Origin: Okeania sp. SIO2B3
GTDB lineage: Bacteria > Cyanobacteriota > Cyanobacteriia > Cyanobacteriales > Microcoleaceae
Assembly: GCF_010672525.1 (NCBI RefSeq)
Contig: NZ_JAAHGH010000024.1
Span: 22,757-86,756, forward strand
Reading direction: 5' to 3'
DNA: 64,000 nucleotides
Part shown: positions 9,643-18,789 of the stretch, piece by piece
How positions within the stretch are numbered: the stretch's first letter is position 1
How the letters are laid out: every line of letters begins with the position of its first letter
Notes under the pieces: model-generated
What the model was told of the DNA's origin: nothing
Databases searched by the model: none
Seen by the model: the letters and a program-made list of their open reading frames with translations, nothing else
Translations under genes and position numbers: made by a program

Positions 9643-10668
9643 ATGTTTTTCAGTGTAGTTATCCCCACTTATAATCGCAAACTTATTTTAGAAAAATGTC
9701 TTCGCGCTCTGGAAAATCAGGATTATGACCGCCCAATTTTAGATTATGAAGTAATAGTTGTCGATGATGGCTCGACGGATGACACTATCCCCTGGTTAGA
9801 AACAGAGGCCAAAGAATTTCCCCATGTCCAACTATTTTCTCAGTCGCACCAAGGGCCAGCAGCAGCTAGGAATTTGGGTGTTGAGCAGGCCAAAGGAGAT
9901 TTTATTATATTTATTGATAGTGACCTGGTGGTAACAGATTCTTTTCTACAGTCACACGCAAATAGTTTGATTTCTCAAAAGTCAGATAATGTATTTACTT
10001 ATGGCAGAGTTATTAATACTTGTAATTTTGATTTTCCCACTTCGGAACCTTATAAATTGACTGATTTTTCGGCAGCTTTTTTTGCGACGGGAAATGTGGC
10101 GATCGCTCGTCATTTTTTAATTGAAGCTGGGTTATTTGATACTCGTTTTGAACAGTATGGTTGGGAAGATTTGGAGTTAGGAGTTAGGTTAAAAAAATTG
10201 GGTTTGAAATTGATTAAGTGTCCTGATGCTGTTGGTTATCATTGGCATCCACCTTTTGCTTTGGAGCAATTAGAAGGAATGATTGAGCGAGAAATTCAAA
10301 GGGGAAAAATGGGAGTTTTGTTTTATCAAAAACATCCGACTTGGGAAGTTAAAATGATGATTCAAATGACTTGGCTACACAAATTATTATGGGGAGTTTT
10401 ATCATTAGGTGGAAGATTAAATGAAAAGACAATGGCTGTTTTTTTGCAATGGTTAATTGACCGAGGTAAGTCACAGTTGGCTTTAGAAATTTCTCGGATA
10501 TTTTTGAATTGGTATAATGTAAAAGCTGTTTATACTAATGATGTAAATATTGAGTTTGAAGAAGGAAGAAGGAAGAAGGAAGAAAAAGTGGATGGGGACT
10601 CAAACCCCAACAAGCTTGTAAACACCTCGGGTGAAGGCGGGGTATTAAACCCAAAAGAAAAAAAATAA
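9643..10668 (+). CDS. Family 2 glycosyltransferase
   Basis: 341 residues with a GT-A fold. The start follows AGGAG by six bases. It has FSVVIPTYNRKLILEKCL, the nucleotide-binding VVDDGSTDDT, the DxD equivalent IDSDLV, and GWEDLELGVRLKKLG with the probable general base in the ED pair. It transfers a sugar from a nucleotide sugar, likely for a surface polysaccharide or glycolipid; donor and acceptor are unknown. The last 35 residues (EGRRKKEEKVDG onward) do not look like the family and are encoded by a GAAGGAAGAAGG short tandem repeat, so the natural C-terminus was probably replaced. The next gene overlaps by one base (TAATG), which implies translational coupling. Confidence 0.9.
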   Translation: MFFSVVIPTYNRKLILEKCLRALENQDYDRPILDYEVIVVDDGSTDDTIPWLETEAKEFPHVQLFSQSHQGPAAARNLGVEQAKGDFIIFIDSDLVVTDSFLQSHANSLISQKSDNVFTYGRVINTCNFDFPTSEPYKLTDFSAAFFATGNVAIARHFLIEAGLFDTRFEQYGWEDLELGVRLKKLGLKLIKCPDAVGYHWHPPFALEQLEGMIEREIQRGKMGVLFYQKHPTWEVKMMIQMTWLHKLLWGVLSLGGRLNEKTMAVFLQWLIDRGKSQLALEISRIFLNWYNVKAVYTNDVNIEFEEGRRKKEEKVDGDSNPNKLVNTSGEGGVLNPKEKK

Positions 10669-10916
10669 TGATTGAACCTGATTTTCCTCATATTGTACTG
10701 GCCTTTAACTACAAAGGTTGGAAAGTTGAAATTGACCAAGGTGAAATGGACGGATATGCTACTTATGCGGCTTGGGCTAACTATCAGTTAGGTTGTGTTG
10801 TGGCAGTACCTTATGCTTCTTCTCGACAAGAGGTAGTTAGACGTGCCAAACAATGGATTGATGCTCGAATTGACATCCTCCCGGCGCTGCTCTACGAGAC
10901 AGCAAGAGATTCCTAA
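10668..10916 (+). CDS. Small conserved-looking protein coupled to the glycosyltransferase, C-terminus cut by a transposon end
   Basis: 82 residues, no named family recognised. The body (HIVLAFNYKGWKVEIDQGEMDGYATYAAWANYQLGCVVAVPYASSRQEVVRRAKQWIDARID) is a compact alpha-beta sequence without membrane segments. Its ATG overlaps the glycosyltransferase stop, so the two are expressed together. The final residues after ARID are encoded by the right end of a TnpB-type transposon (TTGACATCC at about 10871 onward), so the native C-terminus is lost and about 13 foreign residues are added. Confidence 0.65.
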   Translation: MIEPDFPHIVLAFNYKGWKVEIDQGEMDGYATYAAWANYQLGCVVAVPYASSRQEVVRRAKQWIDARIDILPALLYETARDS

Positions 10917-11160
10917 CCATCACTGATTAGGTCTTTCTGCTGCCTCTTGCAGAGGAGCTGCGCTAACAATGCACCAGCCTCCAAGGTCAAGCCTCTTTTC
11001 GGTCTTACGGTCGCTCCACAGACTGACACTGCTAGTCCAGCAGCCAGATTTTAAGTCTAACACACTATTGGCAAAACCGTAAAATTGATTGGTTTTTCCT
11101 CCGGAATGCCCTCGCATTCATCCCGACGCTCCCCTTCGGGAGAGCGCGGGTCTTCAACCA
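10872..11160 (-). mobile_element. Orphan right end of an IS200/IS605-type (TnpB) transposon
   Basis: Read on the minus strand, this stretch holds GCGCAGCTCCTCTGCAAGAG, a hairpin also present at 51410-51440, and finishes CCGGGAGGATGTCAA, the usual right-end form of TnpB elements. No tnpB or tnpA gene accompanies it; a short frame over it may be the remains of the TnpB C-terminus. In intact elements this region is the scaffold of the right-end (omega) RNA that guides TnpB. It is more G+C-rich than its surroundings. Confidence 0.65.
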
Positions 11161-11240
11161 ACGTTGAGATAATCAGAATATAACTTTAAAGTGAAGAATT
11201 ACTATATAATAGAAGATGATTTATAATATCAGGCATTCTA

Positions 11241-11561
11241 ATGAGTACAGCAACTTACATAAATGACAGTGAATTTAATGCACTTTTAACTTCTGAAACA
11301 ATCTTTGTCGTAGATTGTACAGCGTCATGGTGTGGTCCATGTAAAAAAATTAGTCCTTATATTGACCAGTTAGCTGAAGAATATGAAGGTCGTGCGAAAG
11401 TAGTGAAACTTGATATTTCTGAAAATAAGGAAACTGCCAATAAATTCAGTATTCGTAGTATTCCAGCTGTAATGTTTTTTAAAAGTGGCGAACTTGTAGA
11501 AAATATAGTTGGTGTTTCTCCTTATGAAACTTTCAAAGCAGCACTTGATAAGTTACTTTAA
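11241..11561 (+). CDS. Thioredoxin
   Basis: A 106-residue single-domain thioredoxin of usual length, with the active site WCGPCK (Cys31 and Cys34), the cis-proline turn SIPAVMFF and the C-terminal GVSPYETFKAALDKLL helix. It reduces protein disulfides in the cytoplasm, receiving electrons from a thioredoxin reductase. The beta strand before the active site is FVVDCTASWC, with a Cys where m-type cyanobacterial thioredoxins have Phe-Trp, so this is a divergent, possibly special-purpose paralog. It is monocistronic. Which thioredoxin class it belongs to needs a tree. Confidence 0.93.
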   Translation: MSTATYINDSEFNALLTSETIFVVDCTASWCGPCKKISPYIDQLAEEYEGRAKVVKLDISENKETANKFSIRSIPAVMFFKSGELVENIVGVSPYETFKAALDKLL

Positions 11562-12020
11562 GTTTTATAGAAGATAGAAGTAGGTAGATGTTAAAAATAA
11601 TTGTTTTTTTGAGTATTTAGAGCAACTTAATTTTATTTATTCCTTCTTTTTGATAGTTGAAGTAGTTATCAAATAAAATCATGTTCGGATGAAAACCTTA
11701 TAAATATCATTCTTTATGTTATAGATGTATAGCCGTTACATCAAACTTCTACTTTCTGTCACTTTTTACATATCAATTATAACTATTCAACCTAACATAA
11801 TTAAAGTATTAATATTTGAGAAATAGTATGGCGCTACGCATTAAGGTGTTTGACATGAATAAAAGCTGAAACCCTTTTGTATTTCACTATTGCCTGTTCC
11901 CTGTTCCCTGTTGCCTTCCACGTAGCGCTATATTAAGTGAAATGAAATATAAATTAGTAAAAAATATAAATTATTGTAGAAAACAACAATAACTTAAATA
12001 ATCGGTAATTTAGTCATTAT
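11562..12020. repeat. Intergenic region with a miniature inverted-repeat element (about 11826-11936)
   Basis: No gene is seen. An element about 110 bases long has inverted ends (TATGGCGCTACG and CGTAGCGCTATA) and a core of CCTGTTCCCTGTTCCCTGTT heptamer-type repeats. The heptamer run recurs at 9058, 17830 and 33627. Confidence 0.55.
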
Positions 12021-12830
12021 TTATTCAATATTACCTTTCTTAAAAGCCATAATCCTAATTCGCTTATAATCAACCGTCCACCTACCCTTCTTATATAGAT
12101 GAGGACGTAATCTATTTTCAATATCATCAATAATAATGCTTTGCTTTTTTTCAGGAATTCCTTCAAAGAAACAAGTTGCAAACATCTTCAGCCAATTACG
12201 CAAACCATATTCTCCATCTTCAAGTTTAGTAGGTCTTTCTAATAAACTAGCAAAAGTCAACACAAAACCTTCTGATTCTAAGAGAGTAGCATATTCTCCA
12301 ATACTAGGAAAATACCAAGGATTAAGTTGTTTATTACTACTATAACCAGCCGCATCTAAGGCTTCATAAATACTTTTAATAATTGTTTTAATATTACCTT
12401 TGCCACCAAATTCACTAACGAAACGACCTCCAGGTTTCAGTATGCGCCAAATATTACGGATAACTTTTTTCTGCTCTTTAATCCAATGAAGTACTGCATT
12501 AGAAAACACAGCATCAAATGTTTCTTTTAAATCTATATTAACTCCATCTCCTACTAAAAATTTAATATCTGGATAACAACGATGTGCTTGTTCAATCATA
12601 GTCGGGGCATTATCAATTCCTACAACTTTTGCCCCTTTTGTAGTGATTTTATAGGTCAGATGACCTGTACCACAACCAAGGTCAAGAATTTTTTCTCCAC
12701 TCTGAGGACTGAGCAATTCTAATAAATCTATTGCCAAATTAGAAACAAAAGAATGTTTACTTTCATACAGTTCTGCATTCCACTCATTGAAAGATATATT
12801 TGGGGAGTTGTTAGTTGTATTATTTTCCAT
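12021..12830 (-). CDS. Class I SAM-dependent methyltransferase
   Basis: 269 residues. Motif I is KILDLGCGTGHLTYKI, followed by the acidic VVGIDNAPTMIEQA, motif II FDAVFSNAVLHWI and motif III LKPGGRFVSEFGGKGN, the layout of the Methyltransf_11/25 group, similar to trans-aconitate and ubiquinone-type methyltransferases. It moves a methyl group from S-adenosylmethionine to an unknown small acceptor. The gene is alone, convergent to the thioredoxin gene and followed by the tnpB element upstream on the same strand. Confidence 0.88.
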   Translation of the reverse strand: MENNTTNNSPNISFNEWNAELYESKHSFVSNLAIDLLELLSPQSGEKILDLGCGTGHLTYKITTKGAKVVGIDNAPTMIEQAHRCYPDIKFLVGDGVNIDLKETFDAVFSNAVLHWIKEQKKVIRNIWRILKPGGRFVSEFGGKGNIKTIIKSIYEALDAAGYSSNKQLNPWYFPSIGEYATLLESEGFVLTFASLLERPTKLEDGEYGLRNWLKMFATCFFEGIPEKKQSIIIDDIENRLRPHLYKKGRWTVDYKRIRIMAFKKGNIE

Positions 12831-12950
12831 AGCACTATGAAGAGTAACTTATTCATTGACACTCGCCCGTTAAATCGGAGATTATAACAGGTGATTTTTG
12901 CTTTGCTGGCGCAACGCTACGGGAACAAGAACTCTTAACTAGATAACAAA

Positions 12951-13082
12951 TCAAACAAGTTGAGTTGTACCCCTGAGAGACAATTGACCCAAGCTTTCTT
13001 GCTCCGTCTTTACGCCCTCGGAAACCGTTGACTCGCAGGCGGTGCGCTTTTCTTTAACGGTATGCCCTACCGCTATCAATCT
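12951..13082 (-). pseudogene. Displaced C-terminal tail of the tnpB at 13083
   Basis: In the frame ending with TGA at 12951-12953 the minus strand reads IAVGHTVKEKRTACESTV and on to GQLSLRGTTQLV. AVGHTV after RDVNAA-N is the standard TnpB C-terminal continuation, so this is the rest of the gene cut off by the repeat at 13085-13127. Confidence 0.7.
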
Positions 13083-14291
13083 TCACCCACCCCTCTTGCT
13101 CCCCTCCCGGGAGGGGATGGGGGTGGATGCAGCAGCTACATCGCGATTTTCTTGATAATTACAATGGCTGCAATTATGCTTTCTATTCCTGCGGAATGCT
13201 ACGCAAACAGAAAGTTTTTTCTTTTCTATCTGCCCGCATTTAGGACATTCTTGAGAAGTATAATTTTTGTCAACTTTGGCGTAATACTTACCTCTTTCCC
13301 AGCATATATAAGGAAGTATTTCATTGATAAATTGACCTATACCAGAATCTAAAGACTGTTTTCTAACTATACCTCTAGACCAAGATTTGAAGTTAATATC
13401 TTCAACAAAAATATTATCTGTTAAATCGCAAAGTTGATGGGCTAGTTTGAAATGCCAATCACGTCTAGCATCAGCTATTTTTTCATGTAGCCTAGCTATT
13501 TTGTTCTGAAGTTTTAACCAATTACTTGACTCCTTCTTTTTTTTCTTAAGTCTTCTTTGCAGCAATTGTAGGGGCGAATGGCCATTCGCCCCTACCGCAG
13601 TTGACAAGAGCAAAAACTTAGGAGATTTGATTAACTTTCCTGTTGAAGTAGCGACAAAACTTTCGATTCCGGCATCAATGCCTAATGACCTTTTACCTAC
13701 TGGATTTTCTGGAACTGACTCTGATGAAGAAAAGATAATCATCAAATAATAACCAGTAGCTTTTCTAACTATCCTAGCTTGTTTAGCTTGAAAACCCTCT
13801 GGATATTGCCTACTTTGTTTGATTTTAATCCAACCTAGCTGAGGGAGTTTAAATCTACTATTACCTAGACAGTTTTTCAGCATAGCAGGAAAAACAAAGC
13901 TTCTCAACTTTTTCTTAAATCTAGGGAAGCCTTTACCAAGAGATTTCATTTCAGAAAATGCTCTGTCTAAAGTCTTTAAAGTTTGTTGTAAAACTTGAGC
14001 ATTTTCATGTCGGCTCTTAGCCGAAACTGACTTTAATCTGGGATTAGTCTTCTTAGCTATTGTTAGGTTTTTGGCTTGATAATTGTAATTAGGATAAGCT
14101 GCATCAGCCGGGATAATATATTCAGTTATAATTGAGCAACTATTAATTTCTATTTTCCTTGAACTTAACCAATCTTTACGCTCTCTCAGAGCATAATTAT
14201 ACACAGTTCTACAAACATCAAGAATCTGGTTTATTTCAGTTTCTTGTCGTTTGTTTGGCTTAAGTTTATATTGGTAAGTTAAAGTAATCAA
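13083..14291 (-). CDS. tnpB: TnpB-like RNA-guided nuclease with three embedded repeats; C-terminus replaced
   Basis: 402 residues. The N-terminal helical region starts MITLTYQYKLKPNKRQ; the RuvC motifs are LGIDAGIESFV (Asp), IFVEDINFKSW (Glu) and NRDVAAA (Asp), and the zinc ribbon is CPKCG/CSHC, so the catalytic residues are all there. Three dispersed repeats are translated within it: a 28-bp perfect palindrome at 13568-13595 (AVGANGHSPL), a CCTGCGGAATG module at 13185-13210 inside the zinc ribbon, and a CCCTCCCGGGAGGGG module at 13085-13127 that ends the frame. Beyond the stop, 12951-13075 still encodes the former tail in another frame (AVGHTVKEKRTACESTVSEG). No tnpA is present. Activity is doubtful. 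Confidence 0.88.
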   Translation of the reverse strand: MITLTYQYKLKPNKRQETEINQILDVCRTVYNYALRERKDWLSSRKIEINSCSIITEYIIPADAAYPNYNYQAKNLTIAKKTNPRLKSVSAKSRHENAQVLQQTLKTLDRAFSEMKSLGKGFPRFKKKLRSFVFPAMLKNCLGNSRFKLPQLGWIKIKQSRQYPEGFQAKQARIVRKATGYYLMIIFSSSESVPENPVGKRSLGIDAGIESFVATSTGKLIKSPKFLLLSTAVGANGHSPLQLLQRRLKKKKKESSNWLKLQNKIARLHEKIADARRDWHFKLAHQLCDLTDNIFVEDINFKSWSRGIVRKQSLDSGIGQFINEILPYICWERGKYYAKVDKNYTSQECPKCGQIEKKKLSVCVAFRRNRKHNCSHCNYQENRDVAAASTPIPSREGSKRGG

Positions 14292-15031
14292 AGGTTAATA
14301 GCTATCTATATTATAACTAATACTATATACTATATTGATTAGCTACTGCTCAATTAATTTGCTGGTTGAAATTCATCTCACCGCTAAATTAAAAATTATA
14401 GCTGCTCGAACTCTTTCAAGATTCTCTGATAGATTATACTTGAATGCAACCTAATAATACCAAATTGATAAATGGTTGCTACAAATAGTAGAAGCAAGAA
14501 AGAAGGAAGAGGGAAGAAGGAAGAAGGGGTAAATATGGGAAAAAAGGGGGAAATGATAGAAATCACTATCTAAAATGAACTGAAGCAGTTATTTTAAGCA
14601 TATCCGATCAATATCTATCTCTTTATAACATTCTTTTTTCAAATTGGTATAACCTATCCAGTCAAAAGTTAAAAGTGCCGATCCCCTATTTCACGAGTAA
14701 AGGGATGCAGAGATTTTATCCCTAATTAACAGATCAAATCAACCAATAGAAAGGAAGAGCGGCAAGACAGTCAAAAGTAAGACTTAACTGATTAATTTAG
14801 ATAGTTTTAATTAGGAAAATAATTAAGAAAAGTTGTTCTTGCTCTTGAAGCGATTGAGTAAAATTACTCTAATCATCGGGATAAAATTTTAGATCATTTA
14901 AATAATAATAGCTGTAAAACTTCAGATTTGTATTCAGTATAGTTGGAATCTAAAACCATTTTGTGCTAAGAAGTATATCCTGTCCCAATATTGAGTATTG
15001 AGATAAAGTATTTCATTCAGGAGTATGGCTT
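14292..15031. other. Intergenic region, 740 bp
   Basis: No gene is seen. It holds a GAAGGAAGAGGGAAGAAGG run at 14500-14530 and otherwise unique A+T-rich sequence that should contain the speE promoter. Confidence 0.5.
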
Positions 15032-15976
15032 ATGGCAGGTAGTGAAGTTGGTGCAGATTTATGGTTGAGTGAGTATATCACACCTTGGGATATTTATGTT
15101 CATGGTATTACCAAGGTACTTGCCTACAAAAAAACTGCCTATCAGGATATGTATATTATAGACACAGGTATTTATGGTAAAGCACTGGTTCTTGATGGTA
15201 AATGGCAATCTTCTACAGGAGACGAATTTTTGTACCATGAACCCCTGGTACATCCTGCCATGATTTTTCATGGATCTCCTAGTAAAGTTCTTGTTCTTGG
15301 TGGTGGTGAAGGAGCAACTATTCGAGAGGTCTTACGTTGGCAAACAGTAGAACAAGTGGCCATGATTGACATTGATGAAGAAGTGGTTGAAGCTTGTCGT
15401 CAACATTTACCTGAGATGCACGCTAATGCTTTTGATGACCCTCGCCTCAAATTGGTCATTGGTGATGCTTTAGAATTTTTGGAGACTTCTGGTGAAATTT
15501 GGGATGTAGTTATTTCTGACCTTTCTGACCCTATTGAAGAGGGACCTTCATTTCAGTTGTTTACAAAGGAATACTTTGAAAAGATTCTACAGGTGCTTAC
15601 TCCTGGAGGGTTTTTTGTTGTGCAAGCTGGCCCTGTTTCCTCAGGAGAAATGAAGCTTCATACTCGAATTGTGAATACAATGAAAGAAGTTTTTCCTTAT
15701 GTCCAATCTTATAGTAGTTATGTTCCTACTTATGGCCAACCTTGGGGTTTTGTACTTGGTTCAACAGAAATGATTAATAGTCGTCCTGACCCTGAAACAG
15801 TTAATCAACTTCTGAGAGAAAAAACTACTGGTGGGTTTCGGATGTTGGATGGGACTACCTTATTGGGGATATTACAAGTACCTAAACATTTGCGGGAAGC
15901 GATCGCTACTGAGACGGAGGTATATACTTTAGCAAAACCTCCAAAATTTTTCGGAAAAGGTTCTACTAAAAGTTGA
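15032..15976 (+). CDS. speE: Polyamine aminopropyltransferase (spermidine synthase family)
   Basis: Moves an aminopropyl group from decarboxylated S-adenosylmethionine to a diamine such as putrescine, giving spermidine and methylthioadenosine, in the cytoplasm. 314 residues, with a spermidine-synthase tetramerisation beta domain (ALVLDGKWQSSTGDEFLYHE) then the methyltransferase-like fold: LVLGGGEGATIREVLRW, the ribose-binding MIDIDEEVVEACRQHLP, GDALEFLE and the gate VISDLSDP. The active-site Asp follows in this last motif; the family usually has DxxDP. The start follows CAGGAG by eight bases. Methylthioadenosine from this reaction would feed the methionine-salvage enzyme MtnA at 38526. A GAAGGAA tandem repeat starts eight bases after the stop. 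Confidence 0.95.
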   Translation: MAGSEVGADLWLSEYITPWDIYVHGITKVLAYKKTAYQDMYIIDTGIYGKALVLDGKWQSSTGDEFLYHEPLVHPAMIFHGSPSKVLVLGGGEGATIREVLRWQTVEQVAMIDIDEEVVEACRQHLPEMHANAFDDPRLKLVIGDALEFLETSGEIWDVVISDLSDPIEEGPSFQLFTKEYFEKILQVLTPGGFFVVQAGPVSSGEMKLHTRIVNTMKEVFPYVQSYSSYVPTYGQPWGFVLGSTEMINSRPDPETVNQLLREKTTGGFRMLDGTTLLGILQVPKHLREAIATETEVYTLAKPPKFFGKGSTKS

Positions 15977-15984
15977 AGCTATAT

Positions 15985-16020
15985 GAAGAAGGAAGAAGGA
16001 AGAAGGAAGAAGGAAGAAGA
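15985..16020. repeat. GAAGGAA short tandem repeat
   Basis: Several GAAGGAAGAAGG units directly after the speE stop. Similar runs are at 10560-10585 (coding), 14500-14530 and 43188-43215. Confidence 0.8.
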
Positions 16021-16128
16021 TTAACTATATAAAATTCCTTTGTTTCGGCTATTCTATAATTCCTGGCCTTTGTGGCAACTGCCACATATTGAAAGAACAA
16101 TAGTTTAAAAATTACAAGAGTAACTAAA

Positions 16129-16296
16129 ATGACTATACTACGAATTCTAGCTGCTATATTCTTACCACCTTTAGGTGTTTTCTTGACCGTTGGTCTAGGC
16201 GGTGCTTTTTGGATTAATCTTCTCTTAACTATTTTTGGTTTTTATATTGGTGGTATTGTTCATGCTATTTGGGTTATTGCCAAGCATGATCAATAA
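16129..16296 (+). CDS. YqaE/Pmp3 family small membrane protein
   Basis: A 55-residue protein. It matches the Pmp3/YqaE (UPF0057) pattern: MTILRILAAIFLPPLGVFL, then GGAFWINLLLTIFGFYIGGIVHAIWVIAK, two membrane helices joined by a short turn, with the conserved PPLGV and P-rich first helix and the HAIWV end. Family members are membrane proteins often induced by salt or cold and linked to membrane potential. It sits between speE and ilvE on the same strand, 150-200 bases from each, so cotranscription is possible but not shown. Confidence 0.92.
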   Translation: MTILRILAAIFLPPLGVFLTVGLGGAFWINLLLTIFGFYIGGIVHAIWVIAKHDQ

Positions 16297-16501
16297 TTTT
16301 TAAGCCTAATAATTTAGGTGTAGAGTTAGGAGTAGGTTTTTTGATTATTTCTGAAGTTAGAGCCAATCATAATATTAGCCTAAACCTATCTCTACTAAAA
16401 TACGACTCATTTTTCTACTTTCAATTCTCTAATTACTGGCAATTCATAACTGATAAATGGTATTATAGAGAAACTACATTTACTAGACAAGCCAGGTAAT
16501 A

Positions 16502-17569
16502 ATGACAACACTAAACCTTCAAATATCTATAGAAAAAACTAGCCACTCTCGCATTAAAGAACAGGATATTAATAATAGTTCGTTTGGCAAAGTATTTAGC
16601 GATCATATGTTAGTTGTTGACTACAGAGATGGTAATTGGCAAGAGGTGAAAATAGTTCCTTATGGCAATATTTCAATGGCTCCTTCTCTGTCAGTTTTGC
16701 ATTATGGTCAAGCGGTTTTTGAAGGTTTAAAAGCTTATAGAAGTCCAACTGGAAAACCTTTACTATTTCGCCCACAAGCTAATTATAAACGGATAAACGA
16801 ATCAGCTTTTCGATTATGTATGCCACCTATTCCTGAAGATATTTTTCTGGATGGTTTGAAAGAATTAATTAGAGTAGATTCTGACTGGATTCCTACTCAG
16901 TCAGGTAGTGTATTATATATTCGACCTATTTATTTTGCTACAGATGAATCTGTTGGTATTAAACCAGCAAATAGTTATAAATTTATTATTATTTCTTCCC
17001 CTGTAGGTGCTTATTATTCAGAACCAGTTAAGTTGATTGTTACAGACAAATATATACGAGCTGCTGAAGGTGGAACAGGTGCGGCTAAATGTGCTGGTAA
17101 TTATGGTGGTAGTTTATTAGCAGATAAAGAGGCTAAACAACAGGGTTATGATAATGTTTTATGGTTGGATGGGAAGGAAAAAAAATATATTGAAGAATGT
17201 GGCACAATGAATGTGGCTTTTGTCATTAATGATGTTGTGATTACTCCTAAATTGACTGGCACTATTTTAGCTGGAATTACTAGAGATAGTGCCTTAACTT
17301 TATTGAGAGATATGGGTGTTAAAGTTGAGGAAAGATTAATTTCTATTGATGAAGTGGCAAAGGCTTATGAAGAGGGTAATCTTTCTGAAGCATTTGGTAT
17401 GGGAACGGCTGCTACAATTGCTAATATTTCTACTATTAATTATCAAGGTAAAGATATGATTTTACCTCCTGTTTATGAACGAAAATATGCTCCTCAAGTG
17501 TTGCAAAAATTAGAAGATATTAAAACGGCTAAAGTGACTGATCCTTACGGTTGGGTTTATCCACTGTAA
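16502..17569 (+). CDS. ilvE: Branched-chain amino acid aminotransferase
   Basis: 355 residues, class IV (D-amino-acid-transferase fold) PLP enzyme of the long, eukaryote-like BCAT form. It shows LHYGQAVFEGLKAYR, LYIRPIYFATDE, the PLP lysine region GGTGAAKCAGNYGGSLLA, YIEECGTMNVAFV and the phosphate-binding GTAATIANI. It catalyses the last step of leucine, isoleucine and valine synthesis and the first of their breakdown, exchanging amino groups with 2-oxoglutarate/glutamate in the cytoplasm. Length and motifs are complete. The 1.5 kb that follows holds only repeats. Confidence 0.95.
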   Translation: MTTLNLQISIEKTSHSRIKEQDINNSSFGKVFSDHMLVVDYRDGNWQEVKIVPYGNISMAPSLSVLHYGQAVFEGLKAYRSPTGKPLLFRPQANYKRINESAFRLCMPPIPEDIFLDGLKELIRVDSDWIPTQSGSVLYIRPIYFATDESVGIKPANSYKFIIISSPVGAYYSEPVKLIVTDKYIRAAEGGTGAAKCAGNYGGSLLADKEAKQQGYDNVLWLDGKEKKYIEECGTMNVAFVINDVVITPKLTGTILAGITRDSALTLLRDMGVKVEERLISIDEVAKAYEEGNLSEAFGMGTAATIANISTINYQGKDMILPPVYERKYAPQVLQKLEDIKTAKVTDPYGWVYPL

Positions 17570-18302
17570 ACTATAGGTTAATATAATTGGTCTTGGGATG
17601 AGATGAAAACTAAAAATTATTGGTTGATTCACTAAGTAGTCATGCAAAATTAATTACACATACTCTAAAGCGAAAAAGCTGATGCTGTAAAAATTACAGA
17701 GAATAAAATTAGGTAATTAATTTTGCTTAAGCACTTAATACAAATCTTCTATCATCCCACAATTTTTGTATGTTAAATATAGCTAATATCATGTTTCTTT
17801 AAATACCCATAATAAAAATTTTAGGGAATGGGGAACAGGCAACAGGGAACAGGGAACAGGGAAAATGGAGAAATTTATCAGAGAAAAAATTTTTCTTATG
17901 GCTAATTAATGAGCCTTAATATAACTTTCTATTGTAGTTAGTATCAAAAATATTCTGGAGATAATTGAAAGATAGATAAGCTAAATATAAATATGTATAA
18001 CAATCTGATTTTCTACAAATAATTTAATACTTCTATAGATTAGGAATTTTTCCTCTAAAAAAAATCTGAATCTCCACTCATATCATGTCCGGATAAGAGC
18101 GTGATAAAAAAACTTTCTCCTTCTTATCCTGTTCTTTTTCTTCCTCCTTCTTTCTTCCCTCCTGGGAGGAGTTAGGGGTGGGTTGACTCGTGAGGACTCC
18201 GTCGTTATTTATTTTATAACTGTTCAACCGGACATGATATCACTCATTAAAAAACTGTTTGTCAAATAAATGTTAAATCATGTATGGTGCGAATTGATTA
18301 TG

Positions 18303-18417
18303 TAATGCACTATTCCACGGCACACGGTGCGTGACAGAAAAACCGACCATTATTCCAGAAATGGTCAGGGTATCGTCACACACCCTACTGGATTGTTTCA
18401 CCTAAAATAGTGCATTA
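18303..18417. repeat. Nested palindromic miniature element
   Basis: 115 bases with perfect 12-base inverted ends (TAATGCACTATT at 18303 and AATAGTGCATTA at 18406). Inside are opposed GTGCGTGAC/GTCACACAC arms and an inner GACCAT/ATGGTC hairpin, so the whole unit can fold as one long interrupted stem. Part of the inner sequence (ACACACCCTACTGGAT) recurs near 38480. Confidence 0.75.
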
Positions 18418-18789
18418 GCTTTTTTCGTCACCCCATCCCCCCATCACCCCATCCCCCATTTTCTATTGCAACATTTTAGATGAAACAGTCCACTACTTAA
18501 TTTCACTCTTCATTCTATCTCATAATTACTAATATGAAATAGGTTAATGTTTGCTATCAAAGATTGATGGGGAGATGGGGAGATGGGGATATGAGTAGAT
18601 TCGTATATTTGCACAATTTTTTGTATTTCATATAATACCAATTTCAAAAAATAATGTTACGAATAGTAAGAGGAATAAAAAGACAAATGCAGGATATGTA
18701 CTTTGACAAAAAAGATGATTTACGACCTAAAAAATCGTATTGAAACCATTCCCGTGTGACTCGGTCCTCCTGACTTCCCCTCCCCTCCT

